64,000 nucleotides of DNA from Bacteroidota bacterium (GTDB taxonomy: Bacteria; Bacteroidota; Bacteroidia; Chitinophagales; LD1), in contig JADKJG010000011.1 of NCBI GenBank assembly GCA_016722375.1, forward strand, positions 1 to 64,000, given 5' to 3'. This document shows, one piece after another, positions 9,509 to 18,102 of this stretch. The stretch's first letter is position 1; each line of letters begins with the position of its first letter. Position numbers and translations under genes: made by a program. Under the pieces are notes generated by a model. It saw only the letters and a program-made list of their open reading frames with translations, ran no database searches and was not told the origin of the DNA.

Positions 9509-12055
9509 TTACTTTTTGCGGGCAACTGGAAGAACATAACTTAATTGAACGGTATAATTTCTGGGGGCTTCCATATAGGCAGGACGCGGAGTGTATTCCC
9601 AATTCAATAAATTCTTTACTAAAAACGCCACGCGAATACCTGCTTTAAAATTATACGCTAAGTGCATATTCAAAATTACATCTCCTTTCCCTTTACCATA
9701 AGGGATTGCTTCCTTCTCATTTCGATATTGCTGCAAACCCGTAAATGCACTAGTGCCTTTTAAATTGTCAAGCGTTGTGAAAACACCTCCGACAAATGCG
9801 TAATCAATGTTCTCCATATAGCTGGTGTACTGAATATTAGTATTCCACTCCAAGCCTACAACACTCAAGGTCATATCGAATTTTACATTATGACGTTGAC
9901 GGTACTTTAGTACATTTTTTGAGGAGGAAGAGGTCTGTCCGTATGTTAGATAGGGTTTTGAGTCTGGGTTATTGCTCTGATTATAATAATCAACTCCGGG
10001 AAGAGCAGAACTACTCAAGGGCAGAGGAACGCCTTGGTAATTGAATAAGGTCAACTGATCGTCCCAATTCAACGAGCGCGGATCTATATAAGTATATCCT
10101 GCCATCAATTGTAACTTTGCCTTTCCCATAACAAATTCGTTGACCCATACCAGTTCGCCTCCAACTATCCTTGTCTTGCCTATGTTTTGGGAAGAAAACC
10201 CAAGGCCGAAGTTGGAGCTAAAATCAGTCCACTTGGAGGTATCGCCGAATTGTCCAAAAGTAAACTCCATCATATTGTCATACTGGTTCCAGAAACCGGA
10301 AGCATCTATAAAGCCAGTCCAAGCTTTACCTGCTTTGTATCCCTGACGGATACCTAACTCGGCGCTGTAACCTTTCTCCGGTTGCAGTTTTGGATTAGAA
10401 GCAATGGAAAGAATACCGACATTGGTGCTGACATATCGTTCTGCTATAGTGGGATAGCGGAAACCCTGGCCAAACGAAGCGCGGATAAAAGTGGCTTCTG
10501 CGGGTTGGTAGTTAATCCCGACACGAGCTAAAGGATAAGTTAATTCCTTTAAAGAATTCTGGCGAAGTTCTAAACGATTAAAATAAATACCGGGAGCGGT
10601 AGAATCGAGCACATAATGTTTCATATCGAAATAATCCCAACGTGCACCTAGTGAGATACTTAGCCGGTTAAAGAATTTAAAATCTGCTTGAACATAGGCG
10701 GAGAAGTTGTAGCTTGTGTTTTTGCCAAACAGGCTGCTGATCGCGCTTTTTGGCGGACGCACATCGTCGAAAGTATTGACAACGCCTACAATAAGATTAG
10801 ACTGAAATCTACGCTTGTCAAACCGGTGTCGGTATTGGACTTCTGAATAGTAACGATTCGGAACGGAGCCTTGTCCGGTAGAATTGTGATTAGTAGCATT
10901 GAAATACCGGCCGCTTACCCTTAAGTGATTATTCTTTTTGTCTGAGTATTCTAAGAATGGATCCAGTGTAAAACGATTGTTTTTATAAATCGTCACCGTA
11001 CTAGGATAAGGTTTGTATGCGTTGGAATCAACCCCATTCCAGAAGAAGAATGCTTTCCCCCAACTATAATATCCGCTAGCAGTTATTCCTATACTGAGAC
11101 CTGCTATCTTTTTGAAACGGAGGCGATACTTGATGGTGCCCCGAACGGTATGGGTATCACTGGAGTCCAGATAACCGGTAGATGCATCCATTGCTCCGCC
11201 CAATACCAAATCGTGAACACCAAACTTCTGACGATAAGCAAAGTTTACCCCCCCCATCATCGGATTGTTGTTGCCCCACCATTTCATGCTAGGAGTTTTG
11301 ACCGGACCTTCATAGAGGCCGCTGTAAACCGATACCCGTGCGTAGGGTTCATCCGTAGGATAGGCTGTACGTATATTGACAATGCCATTCAGCGCGCCGG
11401 AACCATAGAGCGCAGAAGCCGCTCCTTTAATCACTTCTATCTGCTCTACATTCTCCATCGGAACGATTGCCCACTTGGCATCTCCGGCATCGGCGCTTAG
11501 AAGGGGAAGATTATCCATCATTACCTGAACGCGCGAACCAGCTCCATAACTCCAGCCAGAGCCACCGCGGATATTCACTTGCCCATCGGCTATGGTAACT
11601 CCCGGTATGCGGGTCATTCCTTGATCTAGCGACGTGATGTTTTGCTCGGTCAGGTGATTACCCTTCATCACCTCCAAAGAAACTGTTTCTTCACCTAACC
11701 TCTTTTCGTATTTGCTGCCGGTCACTACCACCGCATCCATCATTTGCTGCTTTTTAGTCAGTACGACATTGAACTCCTTGTCTTCTCCGGCAACCAGCGT
11801 AATAGTCATTCTTTGTTCCACACGTCCTAAATAAGCATAGAGAACTTGGTAAGTGCCCGCTGGAAGACCCACTTCATATTTCCCGTCAAAATCAGTTACC
11901 GTGGCAATACCCTTAGATACATCCACTACTATATTGGCACTGACTAATGGTACTTGTAGTTCATCCGTAACCTTTCCGAATAGACGGGCGGTCTGGCCTT
12001 GAATTTGAAAACTGAAAAATAGCAGGAAGGCAAGGGAGTAAAGCCTGAAAATCAT
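9509..12055 (-). CDS. TonB-dependent outer-membrane receptor, first gene of a paralogous pair
   Basis: About 848 residues from ATG 12055. The signal peptide is MIFRLYSLAFLLFFSFQIQG, followed by a carboxypeptidase-regulatory domain (RLFGKVTDELQVPLVSANIV), the plug (VNIRGGSGWSYGAGSRVQVMMD; GSGALNGIVNIRT) and a barrel ending NYTVQLSYV. A TTG further upstream (12079) would add eight residues, but it lies inside the promoter -7 element, so ATG 12055 is the better start. Compared with its neighbour it has an insertion near residue 690 (PGVDYYNQSNNPDSKPYLT), probably an extracellular loop. Active transport across the outer membrane is known for the family; the substrate is not evident. Confidence 0.9.
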   Translation of the reverse strand: MIFRLYSLAFLLFFSFQIQGQTARLFGKVTDELQVPLVSANIVVDVSKGIATVTDFDGKYEVGLPAGTYQVLYAYLGRVEQRMTITLVAGEDKEFNVVLTKKQQMMDAVVVTGSKYEKRLGEETVSLEVMKGNHLTEQNITSLDQGMTRIPGVTIADGQVNIRGGSGWSYGAGSRVQVMMDNLPLLSADAGDAKWAIVPMENVEQIEVIKGAASALYGSGALNGIVNIRTAYPTDEPYARVSVYSGLYEGPVKTPSMKWWGNNNPMMGGVNFAYRQKFGVHDLVLGGAMDASTGYLDSSDTHTVRGTIKYRLRFKKIAGLSIGITASGYYSWGKAFFFWNGVDSNAYKPYPSTVTIYKNNRFTLDPFLEYSDKKNNHLRVSGRYFNATNHNSTGQGSVPNRYYSEVQYRHRFDKRRFQSNLIVGVVNTFDDVRPPKSAISSLFGKNTSYNFSAYVQADFKFFNRLSISLGARWDYFDMKHYVLDSTAPGIYFNRLELRQNSLKELTYPLARVGINYQPAEATFIRASFGQGFRYPTIAERYVSTNVGILSIASNPKLQPEKGYSAELGIRQGYKAGKAWTGFIDASGFWNQYDNMMEFTFGQFGDTSKWTDFSSNFGLGFSSQNIGKTRIVGGELVWVNEFVMGKAKLQLMAGYTYIDPRSLNWDDQLTLFNYQGVPLPLSSSALPGVDYYNQSNNPDSKPYLTYGQTSSSSKNVLKYRQRHNVKFDMTLSVVGLEWNTNIQYTSYMENIDYAFVGGVFTTLDNLKGTSAFTGLQQYRNEKEAIPYGKGKGDVILNMHLAYNFKAGIRVAFLVKNLLNWEYTPRPAYMEAPRNYTVQLSYVLPVARKK

Positions 12056-12076
12056 GCACGCTTTTTTTGGTTCAGG

Positions 12077-12109
12077 CAAAACTAATTTTTTTCATTACTC
12101 GTCTCCAAA
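12077..12109 (-). promoter_or_regulatory. Bacteroidota-type promoter for the receptor pair
   Basis: On the minus strand TTTG (12106-12109) is followed after 21 bases by TAGTTTTG (12077-12084), a full match to the Bacteroidota -33/-7 consensus TTTG and TAnnTTTG. The expected transcript start is near 12070, giving a leader of about 15 bases before ATG 12055. Confidence 0.7.
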
Positions 12110-12172
12110 CGAATTGTTGGAAAATGTAGATAAGGTTTTTGCCTTGTTTAATAGGCGGTGAGAAGAACAACA

Positions 12173-14251
12173 TTACTTCTTCATCTGCACGAGAGCTTCT
12201 TCGACTGTTTTTACCGGTAGTTTGCACGTTTTGTTTCGACAAACATAAATGTAGGTGCCGTCGTTTTTCATTTTGTCTTTCAATAAGGGAAGGTTGCTTT
12301 GAGAGGTACTTCCCAGAAAAACAGCATGAGGCAAAAAATGTTGTTGCAAAGTTTGTTTCAATTCCTTTGCATCCTTTCCTACAATAGCAACTTCAAAAGG
12401 TTCCTCCATCAAATAATCCATCAGTATAGCCCAGTTGGCATAATAAGCAGGATGCGTGAGCATATTATCCTTTACTTTAGATATGGCCTTTTCAGCTTTT
12501 TGGATATAATCCTCTCGGTCATCAATCAGGCCGAGGCGATAGAGCGCATTTGCCATAGAAGAATTAGAAGCCGGAATCACGTTGTCGGAAGTCTCTGTTT
12601 TTCGGGCAATAAGTGGCGCATCGCTGATGGAAGTATAAAAGAACAATCCGGTTTGAATATTATAGAAATGCTGAATCACATATTCGCTCATTTCATTTGC
12701 CAGCAACAGCCATTGCTCGTCAAAGGTAACTTCATACAAAGCAATAAATGCCTGAATTGTGAAACTATAATCATCCAGAAATCCATTGATACTCGTTTTG
12801 CCGTTCTTGTAATTTCTACGGATACTGCCATCCGGCTGTAGCATCTTATCGCGAAGAAATGAGGCCAGAACCAAAGCGCGGTCAAGAAACTTTTGGTCAC
12901 TAAAAGATTCGTAGGCATTCGTATAACCCATCAGCATCAGGGCGTTCCATGAAGTCAATATTTTATCATCCAATGCCGGACGGATTCGTTTTCCTCTTTC
13001 CTTCAAAAGCTTTTCCTTCCATTTCTTTAGGTTCTGAGCTACGATCTCCGGTTTCAGTTCACTGTTTTCTATCCTCACCAAGTTATTCTTCCTGCCTTCA
13101 AAATTTCCTCCCGGCGAAATCCTAAACACCTTCTTGAAATCCTCAAAATCAATGCCCAGTATTTGTTTTAACTCCTCATAGCTCCAAACATAGAACTTGC
13201 CTTCTTCTCCTTCGCTGTCGGCATCGAGGGCAGAATAAAAGCCGCCGGAGCTATCGCTTAATTCACGCTCAACAAAATCCAACGTTTCATAAACTACTTC
13301 TTTATAGCGCTCATTTTTAGTTAGCCGATAAGCTTCGGCATAAAGAGAAACGAGTTGTGCGTTGTCGTACAACATCTTCTCAAAATGTGGAATCTCCCAC
13401 CGTTCATCAACCGAATAGCGGGCGAAGCCACCCCCCAACTGGTCATAAATTCCACCATTCATCATGCCGTCCAGCGTGGCAGTGACTGCTTTCAACGCTT
13501 TGGGATTACCAGTGTAGTAATAATTCTGCAGTAGATATTGATAGGTAATTGGCATGGGAAACTTGGGCGCCCCTTTCCTTCCACCCAAATCATAATCCAT
13601 TCCTGCATCGAGGCGATCAAAAATCATAGACCGATCGTTGGGTGAAAAAATAGCCGGTGTGTTTGAATCTAATGCAAAGCCATCCATCCCTTTAATGCCT
13701 TGTGTAATTTGTTCAGCGCGTTGCAGGGCTTCTCCTCTTTTATTCTGCCAATAATCGGCGAAGTAATGCAATACTTGTTTCCATTTTTCATTGGGGAAAT
13801 AAGTGCCGGCATAAATCGGTCGCCCGTCTGGCAATGCAATGGCGTTAAGCGGCCATCCGCCGCCGCCGGTCAGCAGTTGAGCGGCATCCATATAAATTTG
13901 ATCTACATCCGGCCTTTCTTCGCGATCTACTTTGATCGAAACAAAATGCTCATTCATCAATTTGGCCACCGTCGTGTCTTCAAAACTTTCATGTTCCATT
14001 ACATGGCACCAATGGCACGCCGAATAACCAATCGAAATAATCAGGAGCTTGTTTTCGTTCTTTGCCTTTTGAAGCGTTTGTTCATTCCAAGGCATCCAAT
14101 CCACCGGATTATGGGCATGTTGCAACAGGTAGGGACTGGTTTCATGAATCAGTTCGTTAGTAAAAGGATGTTTTGTCATGGATTGCGAATTACAGGAATA
14201 AAGATGAGCCAGCAGTAAGACCGCTGCGCTTGCTTTTAGGAAGATATTCAT
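12173..14251 (-). CDS. DUF255/YyaL-type thioredoxin-fold lipoprotein (SSP411 family)
   Basis: Member of the widespread YyaL/spermatogenesis-associated-protein-20 family: an N-terminal thioredoxin-like domain plus an (alpha/alpha)6 barrel resembling N-acylglucosamine epimerases. The domain signature ETSPYLLQHAHNPVDWMPW (about 37-55) is followed by the CHWC redox-like motif (Cys79, Cys82), EERPDVDQIYMDAAQ and GGGGWPL. The 692-residue length is normal. Unusually for the family it starts with a lipoprotein signal (lipobox LYSC, Cys20), suggesting attachment to the membrane on the periplasmic side. The biochemical function of the family is unsettled. It has its own intergenic upstream region and ends 118 bases before the divergent-looking but co-directional receptor pair. 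Confidence 0.85.
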   Translation of the reverse strand: MNIFLKASAAVLLLAHLYSCNSQSMTKHPFTNELIHETSPYLLQHAHNPVDWMPWNEQTLQKAKNENKLLIISIGYSACHWCHVMEHESFEDTTVAKLMNEHFVSIKVDREERPDVDQIYMDAAQLLTGGGGWPLNAIALPDGRPIYAGTYFPNEKWKQVLHYFADYWQNKRGEALQRAEQITQGIKGMDGFALDSNTPAIFSPNDRSMIFDRLDAGMDYDLGGRKGAPKFPMPITYQYLLQNYYYTGNPKALKAVTATLDGMMNGGIYDQLGGGFARYSVDERWEIPHFEKMLYDNAQLVSLYAEAYRLTKNERYKEVVYETLDFVERELSDSSGGFYSALDADSEGEEGKFYVWSYEELKQILGIDFEDFKKVFRISPGGNFEGRKNNLVRIENSELKPEIVAQNLKKWKEKLLKERGKRIRPALDDKILTSWNALMLMGYTNAYESFSDQKFLDRALVLASFLRDKMLQPDGSIRRNYKNGKTSINGFLDDYSFTIQAFIALYEVTFDEQWLLLANEMSEYVIQHFYNIQTGLFFYTSISDAPLIARKTETSDNVIPASNSSMANALYRLGLIDDREDYIQKAEKAISKVKDNMLTHPAYYANWAILMDYLMEEPFEVAIVGKDAKELKQTLQQHFLPHAVFLGSTSQSNLPLLKDKMKNDGTYIYVCRNKTCKLPVKTVEEALVQMKK

Positions 14252-14326
14252 TGCCGCGGCAAGTTACAAAACTCTTAGGCAGTGGTTTGTCGTGAAAATG
14301 ATTTTGCAAATTATCTTTTCGCAATG

Positions 14327-14346
14327 CGCTTGGCGAACGCCAAGTG
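14327..14346. repeat. Hairpin-forming inverted repeat between divergent genes
   Basis: cgcttggcg-aa-cgccaagtg forms an 8-9 bp stem with a two-base loop, 50 bases before the first glycosyltransferase and 76 bases before the divergent DUF255 gene. A dyad this tight may be an operator or a cruciform. No regulator gene is next to it. Confidence 0.45.
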
Positions 14347-14395
14347 ATGCTACCCTTTTCAAAATAATTTACTTTCGGCAGGATTTTAGAAAAAG

Positions 14396-15499
14396 ATGGA
14401 ACCTGCCAAACGCATCCTCTTAACGGTTACCAATGACCTGACCTACGACCAGCGCATGCAGAAGGTTTGCCGCAGTTTGGCTCAAGCGGGATATGATGTC
14501 GAACTTATTGGAAGGAAAAGAGACATCTCCATGCCCATCTCAATCGAGCCTTATCGCCAAACGCGGCTTAAATGTTTTTTCAACAAGGGCAAATTTTTTT
14601 ATTTGGAGTATAACCTTCGCTTGCTTTTTCATCTTGCCTCCATGAATTTTGATGCCATTTGTGCGGTGGACCTCGATACCGTCATGCCGGTGTCCATCAT
14701 CGGCAGGCTGAAAGGAGCCAAGCTAATATTTGATGCGCACGAATATTTTAGCGAAACCCCCGAAGTAGTTCGGCGACCTTTAATAAAGAAAATATGGGAG
14801 TGGATTGACCGGACCTTTGTTCCCGGTTTTGATCTGATTTACACCGTTTCGCCCGGGTTGGCAAACATCTTTTCGACCCGGTATGGACAGCCCGTTCATG
14901 TCATACTCAATGTTCCGTTGCTGGAAGAAAAAGAAAAGAAAGAGTCTGCCCACCGTCCTGCCACGCTCATCTATCAAGGTACCTTGAACGAAGGCAGAGG
15001 TTTGGAACAGATGATTGAAGCCATGAAATCAATAGATGCCAAACTGTTGTTGGCCGGCGAAGGAGATTTGTCGGAAGAACTGAGGCAACTGGTTCGAGAA
15101 CAAAACCTGGAACAGAAAGTAGAGTTTACGGGCTGGCTTTTGCCCGATCATTTGGCAAAGGTGACCGAAACGGCCGATATCGGCATCCATGTTTCGCTCA
15201 ACAAAGGATTGAGCTACTATCATTCGCTCGGCAACAAGTTCTTTAACTACATCCACGCGGGCCTTCCACAGGTTTGCACCACTTATCCCGAATACCAGAA
15301 GATAAATGAACAATATAACGTCGCCCTTTTGATTCAAGATGATTCGCCCGATGAAATAGTTAAAGCAGTACAACGTTTGCAAGATAACCCTGACTTATTC
15401 GTTCGCTTAAAAAGAAATTGTGAAACTTGCAGCCGAGTTTATAATTGGCAGGAAGAATCCACCAAACTGTTGAACCACTATGCAGCCCTATTCCGGTAA
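14396..15499 (+). CDS. Glycosyltransferase, GT4 family (GT-B fold)
   Basis: Retaining GT-B glycosyltransferase of 367 residues. The N-terminal Rossmann part begins RILLTVTNDLTYDQRMQKVCRSL and includes DFDAxCAVDLD-type and KLIFDAHEYFSETPE segments, common in Bacteroidota GT4 enzymes. The C-terminal half has the nucleotide-sugar site: LIYQGTLNEGRGLEQMIEAM (about 200-220), LLLAGEGDLSEEL, and HSLGNKFFNYIHAGLPQV in place of the usual E-x7-E loop. It probably adds a sugar to lipid A core, O-antigen or another surface glycan at the cytoplasmic face of the inner membrane. The next glycosyltransferase starts 20 bases before its stop, so both are co-translated and probably act in one pathway. Confidence 0.88.
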   Translation: MEPAKRILLTVTNDLTYDQRMQKVCRSLAQAGYDVELIGRKRDISMPISIEPYRQTRLKCFFNKGKFFYLEYNLRLLFHLASMNFDAICAVDLDTVMPVSIIGRLKGAKLIFDAHEYFSETPEVVRRPLIKKIWEWIDRTFVPGFDLIYTVSPGLANIFSTRYGQPVHVILNVPLLEEKEKKESAHRPATLIYQGTLNEGRGLEQMIEAMKSIDAKLLLAGEGDLSEELRQLVREQNLEQKVEFTGWLLPDHLAKVTETADIGIHVSLNKGLSYYHSLGNKFFNYIHAGLPQVCTTYPEYQKINEQYNVALLIQDDSPDEIVKAVQRLQDNPDLFVRLKRNCETCSRVYNWQEESTKLLNHYAALFR

Positions 15500-16610
15500 A
15501 CACCTCCACATCATCTCCTTCAATGTGCCCTACCCGCCCGATTATGGCGGTGTGATAGACGTGTTCTACAAAATCAAGGCGCTCCACGATTTAGGCATCA
15601 AGATTCACCTCCACTGCTTCGCCTATGGAAGAGAAGAAAGCAAGGAACTGAACGACCTCTGCCAATCCGTACATTATTATCCCAGTAAAAAGTTTTATCA
15701 GGCAATTTACAGCAGCGTGCCTTACATTGTAGGTTCGCGGAAGAGCGACGATTTGCTCACCAACCTCACCGCCGACGAATACCCCATCTTGTTTGAAGGC
15801 ATGCACACCTGCCTGTATCTCAATCATCCCGGGTTGAAAGGAAAAATGAAGGGAGTACGCATGCACAACGTAGAGTGGGACTATTACCGCAGCCTCAAAG
15901 AATCAGAGCGCAACTATCTGATCAAATTCTATTTCTACTATGAATCAAAAAAGCTGCGAAAATTTGAAGAAGAACTGAAATATGCCGATAAGGTTTTCGC
16001 CATTTCCAAAAGCGACTACGAATATCTGCGCCTCAGCTACGAAAACATTTTTTTCGTCTCCGCCTTTCACAACAATCAGGAGGTAACCAGCAAAACCGGG
16101 AAGGGGAAATACATATTATATCAGGGGAACTTGAGCGTGGCCGAGAACAATCAGGCTGCCATGTTCATTGCCAAGAAGATTGCCGAGGGAATGCCCTATC
16201 AATTTATCATTGCCGGTAAACAACCCACCTCCTCGCTCAAAAAAGAAATCAAAAACATCCCAAATGTAGAGTTGATTGAAAATCCACCCTTCGAAAAAAT
16301 GGCCGAACTGATGGCCGACGCGCATATCAACCTGCTTTTTACTTTCCAAAGCACCGGCATCAAACTCAAACTGCTCAACTCGCTTTATCGCGGTCGCTTT
16401 GTTTTGGTCAATCATAAAATGGTGAACAACACGGGGCTTGAAAAACTCTGTATCATTGAAGACAACCCCACCGCCACCCAGCGCCTCGTTACCGACCTGA
16501 TGGACATAGAATTTACCGAACATGACATCGAAAAACGTCAGCGCCTCTTAGAAAAAGACTTTGGCAACCTCAGCCAGGCAAGCAAGATTGCCAAAGAAAT
16601 GTTCGGCTAA
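15480..16610 (+). CDS. Glycosyltransferase, GT-B fold
   Basis: 376 residues, overlapping the preceding glycosyltransferase by 20 bases. It begins with a Rossmann strand and a glycine loop (LHIISFNVPYPPDYGGVIDV), the acceptor-site pattern of GT4 enzymes. The donor half shows KYILYQGNLSVAENNQAAMF (about 209-228), QFIIAGKQPTSSL and the STGIKLKLLNSLYRGRFVLV segment. The E-x7-E motif is not obvious, so the subfamily is uncertain. The sequence downstream of the stop is a transposase fossil on the opposite strand, whose last codons overlap this stop; the C terminus GNLSQASKIAKEMFG looks complete. Confidence 0.85.
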   Translation: MQPYSGKHLHIISFNVPYPPDYGGVIDVFYKIKALHDLGIKIHLHCFAYGREESKELNDLCQSVHYYPSKKFYQAIYSSVPYIVGSRKSDDLLTNLTADEYPILFEGMHTCLYLNHPGLKGKMKGVRMHNVEWDYYRSLKESERNYLIKFYFYYESKKLRKFEEELKYADKVFAISKSDYEYLRLSYENIFFVSAFHNNQEVTSKTGKGKYILYQGNLSVAENNQAAMFIAKKIAEGMPYQFIIAGKQPTSSLKKEIKNIPNVELIENPPFEKMAELMADAHINLLFTFQSTGIKLKLLNSLYRGRFVLVNHKMVNNTGLEKLCIIEDNPTATQRLVTDLMDIEFTEHDIEKRQRLLEKDFGNLSQASKIAKEMFG

Positions 16611-16929
16611 AACTCTCCGGCCCGCCTTCTCCTCTTCTTGCCATCAACCGCCTTGCTGGTGTCTTTTGGGATTGCTTTAAAGAGGGAGACAGTGGTCGAA
16701 TCAATGATAAACAGTTTTGGAAGTAGCCCTTTGTTTTGGCAGATGTCGGATAAAAGACCACGATATTTTTCCAACAAGCACTAATAAAAGTTCTAAAAGA
16801 TCCGTGAATCGCGGCGGCTATTAGCGTCGGACAGCGTGCTTCGTTTGCTCGGTAAATCAAATCTCTGGGTATCAACGATAGTATCTGGCTGATAATAGGT
16901 TTGCCGCTAAAGTTTTTACTTTGTGCCAT
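16607..16929 (-). pseudogene. IS4-type transposase fossil, internally deleted
   Basis: From ATG 16929 the first codons read MAQSKNFSGKPIISQILSLI, a typical start of Bacteroidota IS4-type transposases. After about residue 28 the homology jumps: another frame then reads LSDANSRRDSRIF, stop, and after a second stop LLEKYRGLLSDICQNKGLLP followed by KLFIIDSTTVSLFKAIPKDT, which is the region round the first catalytic Asp (IDSTT). The segment normally between these blocks is missing, and the rest of the DDE domain after KKRRRAG is gone. It is thus a dead remnant with an internal deletion, two in-frame stops and a lost C-terminal half, lying tail-to-tail against the glycosyltransferase gene. Confidence 0.75.
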
Positions 16930-17022
16930 GTAGTTTTATTTGTGCAAAACCAAAACTATAACAAAAGCCGAAGTGCCTATTAAGCGCTTCGACTTAGTTT
17001 TTTACCGGACAGTACTGCATTT

Positions 17023-17232
17023 GCTCCAGCAAATTTGGAATCCGCTGCACCAAATTACGTTTCTGCTGCACCAAATGGTGTTTCTGCTGCACCGAATGGT
17101 GTTTCTGCTGCACCAAATATGAAATTCGCTGCACCAAATTGCTTTTTTGCTGCACCGAATTATGTTTTCGGTGAACCAAATATGAAATCTGCTGCACCAA
17201 ATCAAGAATTTGCTACAGCGTTTGATACAAAC
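17023..17232. repeat. Exact-period 21-bp minisatellite, ten units
   Basis: The core gctgcaccaaat or a variant recurs at 17023, 17044, 17065, 17086, 17107, 17128, 17149, 17170, 17191 and 17212, always exactly 21 bases apart. Outer units are the most diverged (gctccagc, ggtgaacc, gctacagc). Since 21 is a multiple of three and units lack stops, several frames on both strands stay open with heptapeptide repeats (SAAPNxV on plus; LVQQKxx or IWCSRNx on minus). None has a good start context or a recognisable domain, so I regard it as a DNA repeat rather than a gene. It lies between the transposase fossil and the terminator of the TPR gene. Confidence 0.85.
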
Positions 17233-17322
17233 ATCCTTTATTAAAATAAATTCATTCATTAACCATCAAAATTTCCTACTGTGAGCTATCCATTAAACGT
17301 AATTATTGACTTTTCTGGAAAC

Positions 17323-17353
17323 AAAAAAGCCCTGACGGTTAGGTCAGGGCTTT
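17323..17353 (-). terminator. Rho-independent terminator of the TPR gene
   Basis: A perfect 11-bp stem aaagccctgac / gtcagggcttt with a 6-base loop (17326-17353) is followed on the minus strand by a run of six T. It lies 20 bases after the stop of the minus-strand TPR gene (17374), an ideal intrinsic terminator. Confidence 0.9.
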
Positions 17354-17373
17354 GATATAAAGTTGTGGAAAGA

Positions 17374-18051
17374 TTATTTGGCAGCGGCACCGGCGCGAGC
17401 GATGTATTTTTCGATGTCGCGGCTTTCATCGCTGTTGGGATAGAGGTCGCGCACTTGGGTATAGTATTTTTCTGCCTGAGTATAATCCTTCAGATATTCA
17501 TAAGCTGCTCCGGTCTTGAAGAGGTAGAGGGGTGTGTATTTTTCATTGTCGGAAAAACTGGCGGCATTTTGATATTGTTTAACAGCCTGGTCCATTTGTC
17601 CTTTCTCGGCATAGGCATCGCCGAGGGCGTTTAGACGCAGTGCACCGATGATGGGATCGTCGGTGCTGAATTTGTCTAGATATTTGATGGCGTCGTCGAA
17701 TTTTTTGAGATTGAGGCAACTGATGCCGGCGTAGTATTGGGCGAGTTTTCCGGCTTTGGTCATGGAGTAATTGTCGGCCACGTTTGCGAAGCCTTTGTAG
17801 GCGGCGTTGCCGTTGAGTGCCAGATCAAAGGAGTCTTTGGCAAAGGCGAATTCGGCCATGTACATGGCTTTTTGGGCCTTGAGGTTTTGTTCGGGAAGGT
17901 ATTGCATGAAAAGGTAAAGCAAACCACCGATGATTAGGACGATGGCCCCTCCACCTATCATCAGCGCTTTTTGATTTTTTTCGGTAAATGCTTCAATGTT
18001 CAACAGTTGTTTTTGAGCATTTTCAACTAAGTTATCTTTATGTTCAGCCAT
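17374..18051 (-). CDS. Membrane-anchored tetratricopeptide-repeat protein
   Basis: 225 residues. A short cytoplasmic N terminus is followed by one membrane helix (about 32-52, MIGGGAIVLIIGGLLYLFMQ) and then helical repeats. TPR motifs are clear at about 150-225 (GDAYAEKGQMDQAVKQYQNA; GAAYEYLKDYTQAEKYYTQV). The architecture resembles YfgM-like ancillary proteins. It likely scaffolds protein complexes on the periplasmic side, but no partner is indicated. It is transcribed towards its terminator at 17323-17353. The upstream gene pdhA lies 51 bases away in the same direction, so the two could share a transcript. Confidence 0.85.
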   Translation of the reverse strand: MAEHKDNLVENAQKQLLNIEAFTEKNQKALMIGGGAIVLIIGGLLYLFMQYLPEQNLKAQKAMYMAEFAFAKDSFDLALNGNAAYKGFANVADNYSMTKAGKLAQYYAGISCLNLKKFDDAIKYLDKFSTDDPIIGALRLNALGDAYAEKGQMDQAVKQYQNAASFSDNEKYTPLYLFKTGAAYEYLKDYTQAEKYYTQVRDLYPNSDESRDIEKYIARAGAAAK

Positions 18052-18102
18052 ATTTTTATTGATGTAAGTTTTAATTACGAGGTGCGAATATAATTTCTTT
18101 GG

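Noticed and set aside
12056..12079. TTG at 12079 as start of the first TonB receptor
   Set aside because: It overlaps the -7 promoter element; ATG 12055 begins a normal signal peptide.
16994..17259. Heptad-repeat proteins on the minus strand or SAAPN-repeat protein on the plus strand
   Set aside because: Several frames stay open only because the 21-bp unit lacks stops; no start context, signal or domain supports any of them.
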